Assembly: GCA_963582255.1 (NCBI GenBank) | Contig: CAUZRD010000011.1 | Coordinates: forward strand, 1 to 27,441 | DNA: 27,441 nt | Source: CAUZRD01 sp963582255 | GTDB lineage: Bacteria; Pseudomonadota; Alphaproteobacteria; Rhizobiales; TMED25 | Direction of reading: 5' to 3' | In this document: one piece after another, positions 7,761 through 15,682 of the stretch | How the letters are laid out: each line of letters begins with the position of its first letter | Position numbering within the stretch: position 1 is the first letter of the stretch | The notes under the pieces: generated by a model | Told to the model about the DNA's origin: nothing | The model's input: the letters and a program-made list of their open reading frames with translations, nothing else | Databases searched by the model: none | Position numbers and translations under genes: made by a program

Positions 7761-9866
7761 ATGAGTAAAAAGAAGCTGCCCGAAGCCGTAGTCGATCATC
7801 CAGAAATTCGTCAATGGTTTGCATTCAAGGCCGACGGGCGTGTGACCATGCAATCGGGAAAAGTTGAAATTGGTCAAGGTATTAACACCGCATTTATTCA
7901 AATAGCTGCTGATGAGCTCGATGTTAATCCGCAGAGCATCGATCTAGTATCAGGTGACACGCGCTCATCTCCAGATGAAGGCGTGACTGCTGGATCACGC
8001 TCGATGCAAACTGGGGGGGTGGCAGTACGTTATGCTGCCTCGGCCGCACGACATGCTCTTTTGCGTGAGGCAGCAAAACTTCTGCAGGCGAACGCTGATA
8101 ATTTGAGTGTCAAAGATGGACAGATTTTCGTTCACGGCCGCCAGAGTGATCTTACCTATTGGTCATTGGCCACCTCAGTTGATCTTTCACAGAATATTGC
8201 CGATTTCACCGCACCAAAAAAACCCGAAGAGCGCACGCTATCCGGCACATCGCTCGCCCGAATCGACCTTCCAGGAAAAATTCTAGGAAAGCATATATTT
8301 GTGCATGATCTCGAATTTGACGACATGCTGCATGCGCGCGTTGTCAACCCTCCGCGCCCCTCAGCACGCATTGAGAAGATTGATGAAGCAGCGCTCCGCA
8401 ATTTGGACAACGTTTTCGATATTGCTCGTGACGGAACGTTTCTCGCGATACTTGCCGAAAATGAGTTTGACGCTGAGCGCGCAACGAAGCTTGCACATCG
8501 ACACATTACCTGGAGTCATAGCAAGGAAAGGCAGATTGATCCCATAGCTCGGATTAAGGAAGCCAATGCAGAAATCGAGCATGAAGTTGAGAATGGCAAC
8601 GTCACCCAAGCTGACGGAAAAATATTTTCAACCACTATAACACGACCCTATCTGTCACATGGATCCATCGGGCCGTCCTGCGCGATAGCTAAATGGTGCG
8701 CAGGACATCTGACGATTCACTGCCATAGCCAAGGCCCATTTACTCTTAAGCACTCGCTATGCGGTGTGTTCAAACTCGATGAAAGTGCTATCGACGTGGT
8801 GCATGTGCAGGGCTCTGGCTGCTATGGCCACAACGGCGCCGATGATGTGGCGCTGGACGCCGCTCTCGCAGCAAAAGCCGCGCCGAACCGGCCTGTGCGC
8901 GTTCAGTGGAGCCGCGCGGATGAATTTTCCCGCTCGCCGCTAGCACCCGCAATGATAAGCCATGCTGAGGCTAAAGTTAGATCCGATGGTATGATTTCCT
9001 CGTTTGAAATGGAGATTAAGAGCCCACCGCATAGCTCGCGTCCAGGCGGGAAGAAAGCAAATAATCTCCTGGCAGCATCGCATTTATCCGAGCCCATTCC
9101 GGTGCCACCTGCGATAGAAAGCCCGCTCTCTATTGGTGGCTCCGCAGATCGAAATTCAGTGCCTACTTACGCGATTCATAATACAAAATCAGCCAAACGC
9201 ATCATTCGCAATATGCCGTGGCGAACATCCGCTATGCGTGGCCTGGGAGCGGTGGTTAATATCTTCGCCATCGAAACCCTGATGGACGATATCGCGCATG
9301 AGTTGAATAAAGACCCTCTGGACTATCGACTTGCACATGCTCAAGACCCGCGCATCGTCAATGTCTTAAAATCTGTTGCGGAGATGGCCGGCTGGCCGAA
9401 TACCGCCAATGATGGATCAGCTTTTGGGATCGCCTATTCGCGCTACAAGAATATCTCAGCTTATTGTGCGATTATTACTAGAATCGAACTCGATGAGGAT
9501 ATTCGGGTAACCCACGCCTGGGCGGCCTGTGATGCGGGAGAAGCTGTTAATCCCGACGGCATTATCAATCAGATAGAAGGTGGAATGGTACAAAGCACCA
9601 GCTGGACCTTGAAGGAGGCCGTATCATTCGATGGTGAAGCTATATCAAGCACGAATTGGGAAAGTTACCCGATCATTAAATTCGCGGAAGTTCCGCTAAC
9701 CGAGGTCCGCATTATTGATCACCCTACCTTACCACCTCTGGGCGTTGGAGAAGCCGCGCAAGGTCCAATGGCGGCCGCAATAGGCAATGCGGTGTTTGAG
9801 GCAAGCGGAGTACGGATCAGAGATCTACCAATCACTCGCGACAAACTGGTTGCGGCCTTAGCCTAA
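7761..9866 (+). CDS. Molybdopterin-binding large subunit, isoquinoline/nicotinate-dehydrogenase-like
   Basis: This 701-residue catalytic subunit of the xanthine oxidase superfamily would hydroxylate an aldehyde or a heteroaromatic carbon using water. The cofactor-binding motif VEIGQG is at 35-40, followed by ADELDV. A middle segment (DLPGKILGKHIFVHDLEF) fits the a/b hammerhead start. WRTSAMRGLG precedes the C-terminal domain, and LGVGEAAQGP holds the likely catalytic Glu664. There is no visible Tat signal peptide and no heme-binding CxxCH, so the enzyme is likely cytoplasmic and lacks a fused cytochrome domain. The ATG at 7761, one base after the small-subunit stop, is preferred over an in-frame ATG at 7731 inside that gene. 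No XdhC-type maturation gene is present in the window. The substrate is unknown. Confidence 0.92.
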   Translation: MSKKKLPEAVVDHPEIRQWFAFKADGRVTMQSGKVEIGQGINTAFIQIAADELDVNPQSIDLVSGDTRSSPDEGVTAGSRSMQTGGVAVRYAASAARHALLREAAKLLQANADNLSVKDGQIFVHGRQSDLTYWSLATSVDLSQNIADFTAPKKPEERTLSGTSLARIDLPGKILGKHIFVHDLEFDDMLHARVVNPPRPSARIEKIDEAALRNLDNVFDIARDGTFLAILAENEFDAERATKLAHRHITWSHSKERQIDPIARIKEANAEIEHEVENGNVTQADGKIFSTTITRPYLSHGSIGPSCAIAKWCAGHLTIHCHSQGPFTLKHSLCGVFKLDESAIDVVHVQGSGCYGHNGADDVALDAALAAKAAPNRPVRVQWSRADEFSRSPLAPAMISHAEAKVRSDGMISSFEMEIKSPPHSSRPGGKKANNLLAASHLSEPIPVPPAIESPLSIGGSADRNSVPTYAIHNTKSAKRIIRNMPWRTSAMRGLGAVVNIFAIETLMDDIAHELNKDPLDYRLAHAQDPRIVNVLKSVAEMAGWPNTANDGSAFGIAYSRYKNISAYCAIITRIELDEDIRVTHAWAACDAGEAVNPDGIINQIEGGMVQSTSWTLKEAVSFDGEAISSTNWESYPIIKFAEVPLTEVRIIDHPTLPPLGVGEAAQGPMAAAIGNAVFEASGVRIRDLPITRDKLVAALA

Positions 9867-10125
9867 CGCGCTCATTGGTACAAATTAACCAGCCCGACTA
9901 CGGGATTATCCTCATCAATAATAGCAGACGATCTCGCGTGGTACCTAAAACCAGTGCAGTTACCTTAAACCCTACCTAAAGTTCTGATTTTCTGGAGTAT
10001 AAACCCCGGATATAAACCAAGAAGAACTAATATCGCGGCACACGATACACCAATGTTTCAACGGCACGTCGACATGTATAGACTAAGCCCACAGACAGCG
10101 ACAACATAACTGTAGGGGTAGTGCT

Positions 10126-10836
10126 ATGGATAGTAACATCTGGGCGGTTTGGTACAATCTAGATCCAACCAACAGAAAGACTCATCTTGATTGGTTACAC
10201 GGCACTTACTTGCCGAAGATGGTGGGCATGCCAGGCATCGCGTGGGCTGCGAATTACCAAGTGGATGAGGACCAATATAAAGAGCGGCGCGGCGAGTTGG
10301 TTCACACATCGGACGACATTCCCCAAGCGACTCAATTCATCTGCCTAATCTGCTCCAGCTCAGCGCATCTGTTTTTCCATGATGACTCGCCAGTTATGGA
10401 AGAAAATTTATCAGAGGACGCTCAAAATCATCTGGCAGAGCGTAGGGAATCGCGTTTTGCATTGCTAATCGAAGAGCACGCGATAAACGGTCCTTCCTAT
10501 GGAACATCCATTCCGTCCGCCGGACCAACACCATCGATCCAGCTTGGTAGCTTTCGCATGAGCACACCTGAACACGACGTGTCCATTGGACAATGGTACG
10601 TACGCTATCGTATGCCGGATATCGCGATGACACCTGGCATTGTAAGGATGCGTAAATTCGTAGCAACCGTCGGTTGGTGCCGACATGCCGTACTCTATGA
10701 ATTTGAATCTGATGATATACGCCAAACCCATGGCATACGCGACCGCACGAAATGGAGTCGATCAATAGTTGACGAGACAGTTCATGCACCCGGATCGCCC
10801 CTAATCGGCAAGCGCTTATGGCCGCTGGTGGAGTAA
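10126..10836 (+). CDS. Unassigned protein of two similar halves (possible tandem dimeric alpha/beta-barrel)
   Basis: I do not recognise a characterised homologue. The 236-residue soluble protein shows no signal peptide or membrane segment. Two halves share a spaced pattern: Trp23, Pro30 and PGI from 36 in the first half, and Trp157, Pro164 and PGI from 170 in the second, with identical internal spacing and a period of 134 residues. Such a W...P...PGI pattern is typical of small ferredoxin-like (EthD/DabB-type) domains that pair into a barrel, so a fused two-domain barrel is inferred. The start ATG follows AGGGGTAGTG, a plausible ribosome binding site. The last 19 bases overlap the AGE-family epimerase gene, suggesting translational coupling and a shared pathway. 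Confidence 0.8.
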   Translation: MDSNIWAVWYNLDPTNRKTHLDWLHGTYLPKMVGMPGIAWAANYQVDEDQYKERRGELVHTSDDIPQATQFICLICSSSAHLFFHDDSPVMEENLSEDAQNHLAERRESRFALLIEEHAINGPSYGTSIPSAGPTPSIQLGSFRMSTPEHDVSIGQWYVRYRMPDIAMTPGIVRMRKFVATVGWCRHAVLYEFESDDIRQTHGIRDRTKWSRSIVDETVHAPGSPLIGKRLWPLVE

Positions 10837-12035
10837 ATTTAAACTTGGCAACGACAACACCAACCCTTGATACCAAAAATTGGCAGGCCTTTTCTCCTGC
10901 CGGCGATACATTGCGCGATTGGATGAACGAGTATGCCCTTCCCCTTTGGGCAAAATGGTCATGGGATGATAGGCGCGGTGGATTTCGCGAGTGCCTTGGG
11001 TTTGATGGCAACCCCTGTACCGAACCGTTCCGACGTCTGTTTGTTCAGGCGCGTCAAATTTATGTTTTTTCTGCCGCACATCTCCTTGGTTGGGACAGAT
11101 CAGCGATAGCTCTTGCAAACAATGGATTTGATTATCTCACCTCTCACGGGTGGCTTATGTCCGGTGGATGGGCACATAAACTTGATGGTGATGGCTTGGT
11201 GATTGATAAGACCCGCGACACTTACGACCACGCGTTTATTCTATTTGCCATGGCATGGTATTATCGCGCCACCGGAGAGAACGACGCTATCGTCTGGGCA
11301 GAGCGTACTTTATCGTATCTTGATTCTTCGTTGATTGATCCGGTTCATGGCGGATACCAGGAAAATCTCAACCACGATCTGCCACGCCGTGCAAATCCGC
11401 ATATGCATCTGCTCGAGGCACTACTCGCGCTTTATGATGCAACTAGCGATATTGCGTATCTCGATCGCGCCAACCGATTGGCAAACCTAATGAAACGGGC
11501 ATTTTTCGATCAAAGTACCGGCAGCATCGGAGAGTTCTTCCATAAAGACTGGTCTGCGTCGCGCGCGAACGCCGGTCACCACCGCGAGCCAGGCCACCAA
11601 TTTGAATGGGCCTTTCTTCTTGATAGTCTTGAGGTACGAAGCGGTGAAGACTTCTCAAAAGAAATTCGTGCTTTGGTTAGTTTCACCAATCAATATGGGA
11701 TAAACACTGCCACTGGCCTTGTACATGATGTGGTCGATGCCGTGGGCCGGCCTATAATAACCAGTCATCACCTATGGTGCCAGAGCGAGGCCATTCGAGC
11801 CCGGCTAATGTTAGCATCGCGGGGATTTGATAATCAAATCCAAAAAGCAGTGGAACTTACCAACGCCGTGTTTCATCATCATCTCACACCAGTGATGGAG
11901 GGACTATGGCACGGCATGGTGGGCCATGACGGTGTGCCAATAGATGCGGCGGTACCCGCAAGCACACTTTATCATTTGATGACTCTGCACTGGGATATTG
12001 AAACACGCGCCAGGTTAGCTGACAAGAAAGCATGA
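10818..12035 (+). CDS. AGE-family epimerase/isomerase (N-acylglucosamine 2-epimerase / mannose isomerase-like)
   Basis: This 405-residue (alpha/alpha)6-barrel protein belongs to the family that epimerises N-acyl-glucosamine or isomerises aldose and ketose sugars such as mannose/fructose. Family motifs are clear: LPLWAKWSWDDRRGGF (41-56), VQARQIYVF (76-84), TRDTYDHAF (132-140), NPHMHLLEALLALY (193-206), GHQFEWAFLL (259-268) and HHLWCQSEAIRA (317-328). They include the histidines (195/197, 260, 317/318) that line the active site in the family. The sugar or sugar-like substrate cannot be told. The start at 10818 lies inside the end of the preceding gene and has no strong ribosome binding site, which fits translational coupling. 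The partnership with the tandem-half protein is the notable feature. Confidence 0.9.
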   Translation: MAAGGVNLNLATTTPTLDTKNWQAFSPAGDTLRDWMNEYALPLWAKWSWDDRRGGFRECLGFDGNPCTEPFRRLFVQARQIYVFSAAHLLGWDRSAIALANNGFDYLTSHGWLMSGGWAHKLDGDGLVIDKTRDTYDHAFILFAMAWYYRATGENDAIVWAERTLSYLDSSLIDPVHGGYQENLNHDLPRRANPHMHLLEALLALYDATSDIAYLDRANRLANLMKRAFFDQSTGSIGEFFHKDWSASRANAGHHREPGHQFEWAFLLDSLEVRSGEDFSKEIRALVSFTNQYGINTATGLVHDVVDAVGRPIITSHHLWCQSEAIRARLMLASRGFDNQIQKAVELTNAVFHHHLTPVMEGLWHGMVGHDGVPIDAAVPASTLYHLMTLHWDIETRARLADKKA

Positions 12036-12191
12036 TCTCGTCTTCAATTCTCAAAGTTGACCTGAAAATCGATTTAATCTGGCAAAGTTCAATGAAACTC
12101 AAAAACTCGTGCCGACCCATTATGACTACCTGCCATTTTCCGGCAAAGTACACATGTGTATCAGCACATTTTTTGAAATGAGCAAGGCTCT

Positions 12192-12197
12192 TATAAT
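12192..12197 (+). promoter_or_regulatory. Possible -10 box upstream of the FAD-linked oxidase gene
   Basis: A perfect TATAAT lies at 12192-12197 in the 280-base gap before the flavoenzyme gene. The matching -35 region at 17 bases is only TTTTTT; TTGAAA at 12173-12178 is too close (13 bases). A TTGACA at 12232-12237 lacks a good -10 box. The promoter call is therefore tentative. Confidence 0.25.
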
Positions 12198-12317
12198 AAC
12201 TGCACCACTATAGGGAAACAAACGATTTGAATTGACAGAGCAGGTACCACAGAAACAACACTCACTCCCAGAATTCGGCTCTATTTAGATAACCTTCAAT
12301 TGCAACATTATGATCAA

Positions 12318-13748
12318 ATGCCAGACACACAAATGAATTCTTCCAATACTATTGATGCACTTCTCCAAGTCGTGGGACCTGCTGGCCTTACCCAAGATAA
12401 ACACATCATCGAACCCTATCTAAAGGACTGGGTAGGTTACACTCAGGGGCATACCCCGGTCATGGTTTCTCCTTCCTCGACCGAGGAGGTTTCGAGCATC
12501 ATGGGTGTTTGTGCTAATTATGGCGCTGCAATCGTTCCGCAGGGTGGCAACACCAGCTCTGTTGCTGGCGGCGTGCCACATGGAGAGATCTTACTTAGCC
12601 TGCGGCGAATGAACCAAATACGCAATATAGACCCGGCAGACTTCACCATCACCGTTGATGCCGGCTGTATTCTAGCCAACGTGCAATCGGCCGCACTCAA
12701 GGTTGACCGATTTTTTCCATTAAGCATCGGGTCCGAGGGCTCCTGCACTATAGGTGGAAATGTTTCAACAAACGCCGGTGGAATCTCTGTCCTGCGCTAC
12801 GGAAATATGCGCGATCTTGTATTGGGTCTTGAGGTGGTGTTACCCGATGGCAGAATCTGGGATGGCCTTCGGCGCTTGCGAAAGGATAATTCTGGCTATG
12901 CGATCAAGCACATCTTTATCGGTGCGGAGGGATCTCTTGGAGTTATAACAGGCGTATCTCTGCGCCTTTTTCCTCGACCGCTCGAAACCGCCACAGCATT
13001 TGTTGCACTGCACGATCTTGATTCCTGTCTCAGCCTTTTATCAGTTATCCGAGAAACTAGTGGCGATGCGGTATCAAGTTATGAGCTTATCCCCCGTCTC
13101 GGTCTAGATATCGCGCTCAAATACGATTCACAGGTGATCGATCCAATCACGCGGAGGCATGAGTGGTATGCGTTGATTGAGTTTTCTGGAACCCGAGCAG
13201 ATGGATCTACAATTCAGGCGCTTGAAACATCATTGTCAGAAGCATTGCAAAGACATCTAATCAACGATGCCGTAGTGGCCAATTCGGGAGCACAGGCTGA
13301 TGCGTTGTGGCGCATACGCCGGTCCATCGTGGAATTTCAGCCGCAAGCTGGCGGTGAGATCAAACATGACGTATCTGTACCAATCTCTAAAGTACCCGAC
13401 TTCATCCGGCGCGCAGGAATTTCAGTCGACAAGGTTGTTCAAGACATTCGTCCGGTTGCCTATGGTCATATTGGTGATGGTAATATCCACTACAACCTTA
13501 GCCCTCCCCTTGGCATGACAAGAGCGAGTTTTCTGAAATACACCAATCAATTGCATTCCGCCGTTTATGATGTGGTAGCAGATTTTGATGGTAGTTTTGC
13601 CGCTGAGCATGGTGTCGGAATTGTAAAAAAAGATGAGCTAGTGCGGTACCGATCGGATACCGAAGTGGACCTCATGCGCCAGATCAAACATCTGATTGAT
13701 CCTGAAGGTTTAATGAATCCAGGGAAGGTACTTCATCAAGAAGACTAA
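12318..13748 (+). CDS. FAD-binding oxidase/dehydrogenase, GlcD / D-lactate dehydrogenase-like
   Basis: This 476-residue flavoprotein of the VAO/PCMH family oxidises a 2-hydroxy acid, probably of D configuration, to the 2-oxo acid. The FAD-binding half has VPQGGNTSSVAGG (73-85), SIGSEGSCTIGGNVSTNAGG (137-155 region) and GAEGSLGVITGV. The C-terminal FAD-oxidase domain has the metal/substrate histidine motifs AYGHIGDGNIHYN and FAAEHGVGIVKK and ends with the usual DPEGLMNPGKVL. The ATG at 12318 was chosen; an in-frame TTG at 12300 and an ATG at 12333 are alternatives, and none has a strong ribosome binding site. D-lactate, glycolate and D-2-hydroxyglutarate are family substrates. Its presence near the D-2-hydroxyacid dehydrogenase suggests use of related hydroxy acids. 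Confidence 0.9.
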   Translation: MPDTQMNSSNTIDALLQVVGPAGLTQDKHIIEPYLKDWVGYTQGHTPVMVSPSSTEEVSSIMGVCANYGAAIVPQGGNTSSVAGGVPHGEILLSLRRMNQIRNIDPADFTITVDAGCILANVQSAALKVDRFFPLSIGSEGSCTIGGNVSTNAGGISVLRYGNMRDLVLGLEVVLPDGRIWDGLRRLRKDNSGYAIKHIFIGAEGSLGVITGVSLRLFPRPLETATAFVALHDLDSCLSLLSVIRETSGDAVSSYELIPRLGLDIALKYDSQVIDPITRRHEWYALIEFSGTRADGSTIQALETSLSEALQRHLINDAVVANSGAQADALWRIRRSIVEFQPQAGGEIKHDVSVPISKVPDFIRRAGISVDKVVQDIRPVAYGHIGDGNIHYNLSPPLGMTRASFLKYTNQLHSAVYDVVADFDGSFAAEHGVGIVKKDELVRYRSDTEVDLMRQIKHLIDPEGLMNPGKVLHQED

Positions 13749-13800
13749 CTTTTAACCGTCTCAATATTAAAGCTTATCGAATTTTTGAAGGTATTTCGAC

Positions 13801-14118
13801 ATGAAAGTATATAATGTTTTTGTAGCAATATCGGTATGCGTACCACTGATAGCATGCGTTGGATCAGGTTTAGAAGCCGAAAAACAACAGACAGTAGGTG
13901 TGAGCATGATAGAGCCTAATCTAGAGGATGCTAGTCCAGATGGTGTCACAATACGGTACATTGAGGCATTCACCTTTGGTGGTGCAGCCGCACCAGAAAG
14001 CGTTATAAATGCTGCGATTAAACATTGTGCCCAATATGGAAAACAAGCCTTTCATCAAGGTACAGGTCGGGGGATGGTCTACGGCTACACCACCAAAGCT
14101 TTTTACAAATGTAGCTAG
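13801..14118 (+). CDS. Small putative lipoprotein of unknown function
   Basis: The 105-residue product begins with Lys2, a hydrophobic stretch and the lipobox L-I-A-C ending at Cys19. It should therefore be lipidated and anchored to an envelope membrane facing the periplasm. The mature part of about 87 residues has two cysteines, Cys76 and Cys104, that could form a disulfide, and a glycine/tyrosine-rich end (GRGMVYGYTTKAFYKCS). The start ATG follows GAAGG at a good distance. It sits alone between the flavoenzyme gene and a gene-poor stretch. I do not recognise the family beyond its general resemblance to small alphaproteobacterial lipoproteins. Confidence 0.75.
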   Translation: MKVYNVFVAISVCVPLIACVGSGLEAEKQQTVGVSMIEPNLEDASPDGVTIRYIEAFTFGGAAAPESVINAAIKHCAQYGKQAFHQGTGRGMVYGYTTKAFYKCS

Positions 14119-14587
14119 ATGAGACCAAAGTATTCTCCTTTTTAGTCATTGTCAGTTGACAAAACTAATATAACTTAGAACCCCGCCTTTTCCGAAATAC
14201 TCAGAAGCTATACAAAGCATTTCAGAAGCCAAGATGAGCCCATATGTCAGCTCTTTTATGTTTAAGAAAAGCCAAATATAGTCCGAACTATGGCACTATA
14301 AAATTATAAATTTTATTTATTCTGAGGTTTGCATATTTTGTTACCACCACCAATGTAAGTCACAAAATTGTTTGCTGAAATCTACTCCTTGATGGGAAAA
14401 TTAATGCCACGGGAAAGGAAGCTATGCCAATAAGATCGAGGGATGGGGTAGAAGTTGGTCTACGGCCATAGCCTAACGGATAAATTATGCCATCCGCGAT
14501 CACCCCACCGAGAACTACTATCATTTGGAAATGCAAATATATGAAAACTACACCCAGTCCGGTGCTAGCTACTAGGTGTCAGAGAAC
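14119..14587. other. Gene-poor stretch before the efflux operon
   Basis: About 470 AT-rich bases without a convincing gene. It contains a perfect inverted repeat TTGTCA-GT-TGACAA (14149-14162), an AT-rich inverted repeat near 14300, a region that could fold (TGGGGT at 14444-14449 with ACCCCA at 14502-14507) and a 32-codon protein-like open frame (14477-14575) that ends in TAG directly before a GTG at 14576. The efflux operon promoter should lie here, but no well-matched -35/-10 pair was found. Confidence 0.5.
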
Positions 14588-15679
14588 ATGAGAATTCGCA
14601 ACTCAGTCATTTGGGCAATCCTTATCACCGTAGGCGTTGTTGGATGGATTTCCTCTGGTCAATTACTTAGGCAAAGCCCTGACGGGACTTCGGACTCAGC
14701 GGGCGATAAGCAAGTTAACGAAACTCTGCAAGCGGTTCGTGTCCACATCAGCCTGGCGGAGAGCCACCAATCTTATCTCCTCATTCGCGGCCTCAGTGAG
14801 GCAGATCAACGCGTTGAGTTAAGGGCAGAAACTGCCGGAAGAGTCATCTCCACCCCCCATCTAAAGGGAAGTGATGTCCCGTCAGGATCGGTCTTGTGCC
14901 AGATTGATATGGGTGAACGGCAGGCTCAACTTGTCGAGGCTCGTGCGGCAGTCGATCAGGCTAAACTCAACTATGACGCGTCTGTTTCTTTGATGAAGAA
15001 AGGGTTTAGCGCCGCAAACGAGACAGCTGCACGCAAGGCTCGCCTCGATGCCTCAATGGCAGCACTCAACCGCGCGGAGATCGACATCGATCGCACCCGG
15101 ACCCTTGCCCCGTTCGACGGTATTCTGGAGGAACGTAATGCCAAAGTCGGCGTGTGGATTTCAATTGGAGAGATCTGCGCGATGTTGGTTGATCTTGATC
15201 CTATCCTGATCGTCGGGCAAGTGTCGGAGCGAGATGTTGGAAAACTCAATCTTGGAATGTTCGCCACCGCTAAATTGATGACGGGTGAGGTGGTTGAGGG
15301 CAAGATCGGATATATTGCTGCAAGTGCTGATACGGCAACGCGAACGTTCCGTGTCGAGGTACATGTGGCAAACCCCGACCATAAATCTCGAGCAGGCGTT
15401 ACCGCACAGATCAAAGTACCACTCTCAGATACCAAAGCACATCGTTTTACGCCTGCCCTGCTCGCGCTGGATGATGCCGGACGTATTGGAGTTCGGGTGA
15501 TTGATGACAATGACATCGTACATTTCCAGCCCATCAATATTATTGCAGATGGTATCGATGGTATTTGGGTTTCGGGTCTTCCGTCGAAAGTTCGCGTCAT
15601 TACAGTAGGTCAGGAATATGTGAGGGATGGCGAAAAGGTGAGCACGATCATAGGTGAGACTGATGCGGCAGGGTTTTAA
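14588..15679 (+). CDS. RND efflux periplasmic adaptor subunit (membrane fusion protein)
   Basis: This 363-residue adaptor of the HlyD/AcrA family would link an inner-membrane RND pump to an outer-membrane channel. An N-terminal hydrophobic anchor spans about 6-24. A lipoyl-like half follows (about 78-108), then a predicted coiled-coil hairpin rich in Ala/Glu/Arg (about 109-170) and the second lipoyl half with APFDGILEERNAKVGVWI (174-191). The rest is beta-barrel and membrane-proximal domain. No lipobox was seen. The ATG at 14588 is preferred; an in-frame GTG at 14576 is possible. The stop is 3 bases before the permease start, so the two form an operon. The exported compounds are unknown. Confidence 0.92.
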   Translation: MRIRNSVIWAILITVGVVGWISSGQLLRQSPDGTSDSAGDKQVNETLQAVRVHISLAESHQSYLLIRGLSEADQRVELRAETAGRVISTPHLKGSDVPSGSVLCQIDMGERQAQLVEARAAVDQAKLNYDASVSLMKKGFSAANETAARKARLDASMAALNRAEIDIDRTRTLAPFDGILEERNAKVGVWISIGEICAMLVDLDPILIVGQVSERDVGKLNLGMFATAKLMTGEVVEGKIGYIAASADTATRTFRVEVHVANPDHKSRAGVTAQIKVPLSDTKAHRFTPALLALDDAGRIGVRVIDDNDIVHFQPINIIADGIDGIWVSGLPSKVRVITVGQEYVRDGEKVSTIIGETDAAGF

Positions 15680-15682
15680 TCC

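Noticed and set aside
10394..11011. 205-codon open frame on the minus strand
   Set aside because: It overlaps the tandem-half protein and the AGE epimerase start; its composition looks like an antisense shadow and no motif is seen.
14149..14162. Perfect inverted repeat TTGTCA-GT-TGACAA after the lipoprotein gene, containing a consensus TTGACA
   Set aside because: No -10 box lies at 16-18 bases and no T-run follows, so neither a promoter nor a terminator can be supported; it may be a protein site.
14455..14520. tRNA-like look of GGTCTACGGCCATAGCCTAA and what follows
   Set aside because: No acceptor stem, anticodon arm or T-loop of the right spacing could be formed.
14971..15600. 209-codon open frame on the minus strand
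   Set aside because: It is fully antisense to the efflux adaptor coding region, with Ser/Arg/Thr-rich composition typical of a reverse-frame shadow.
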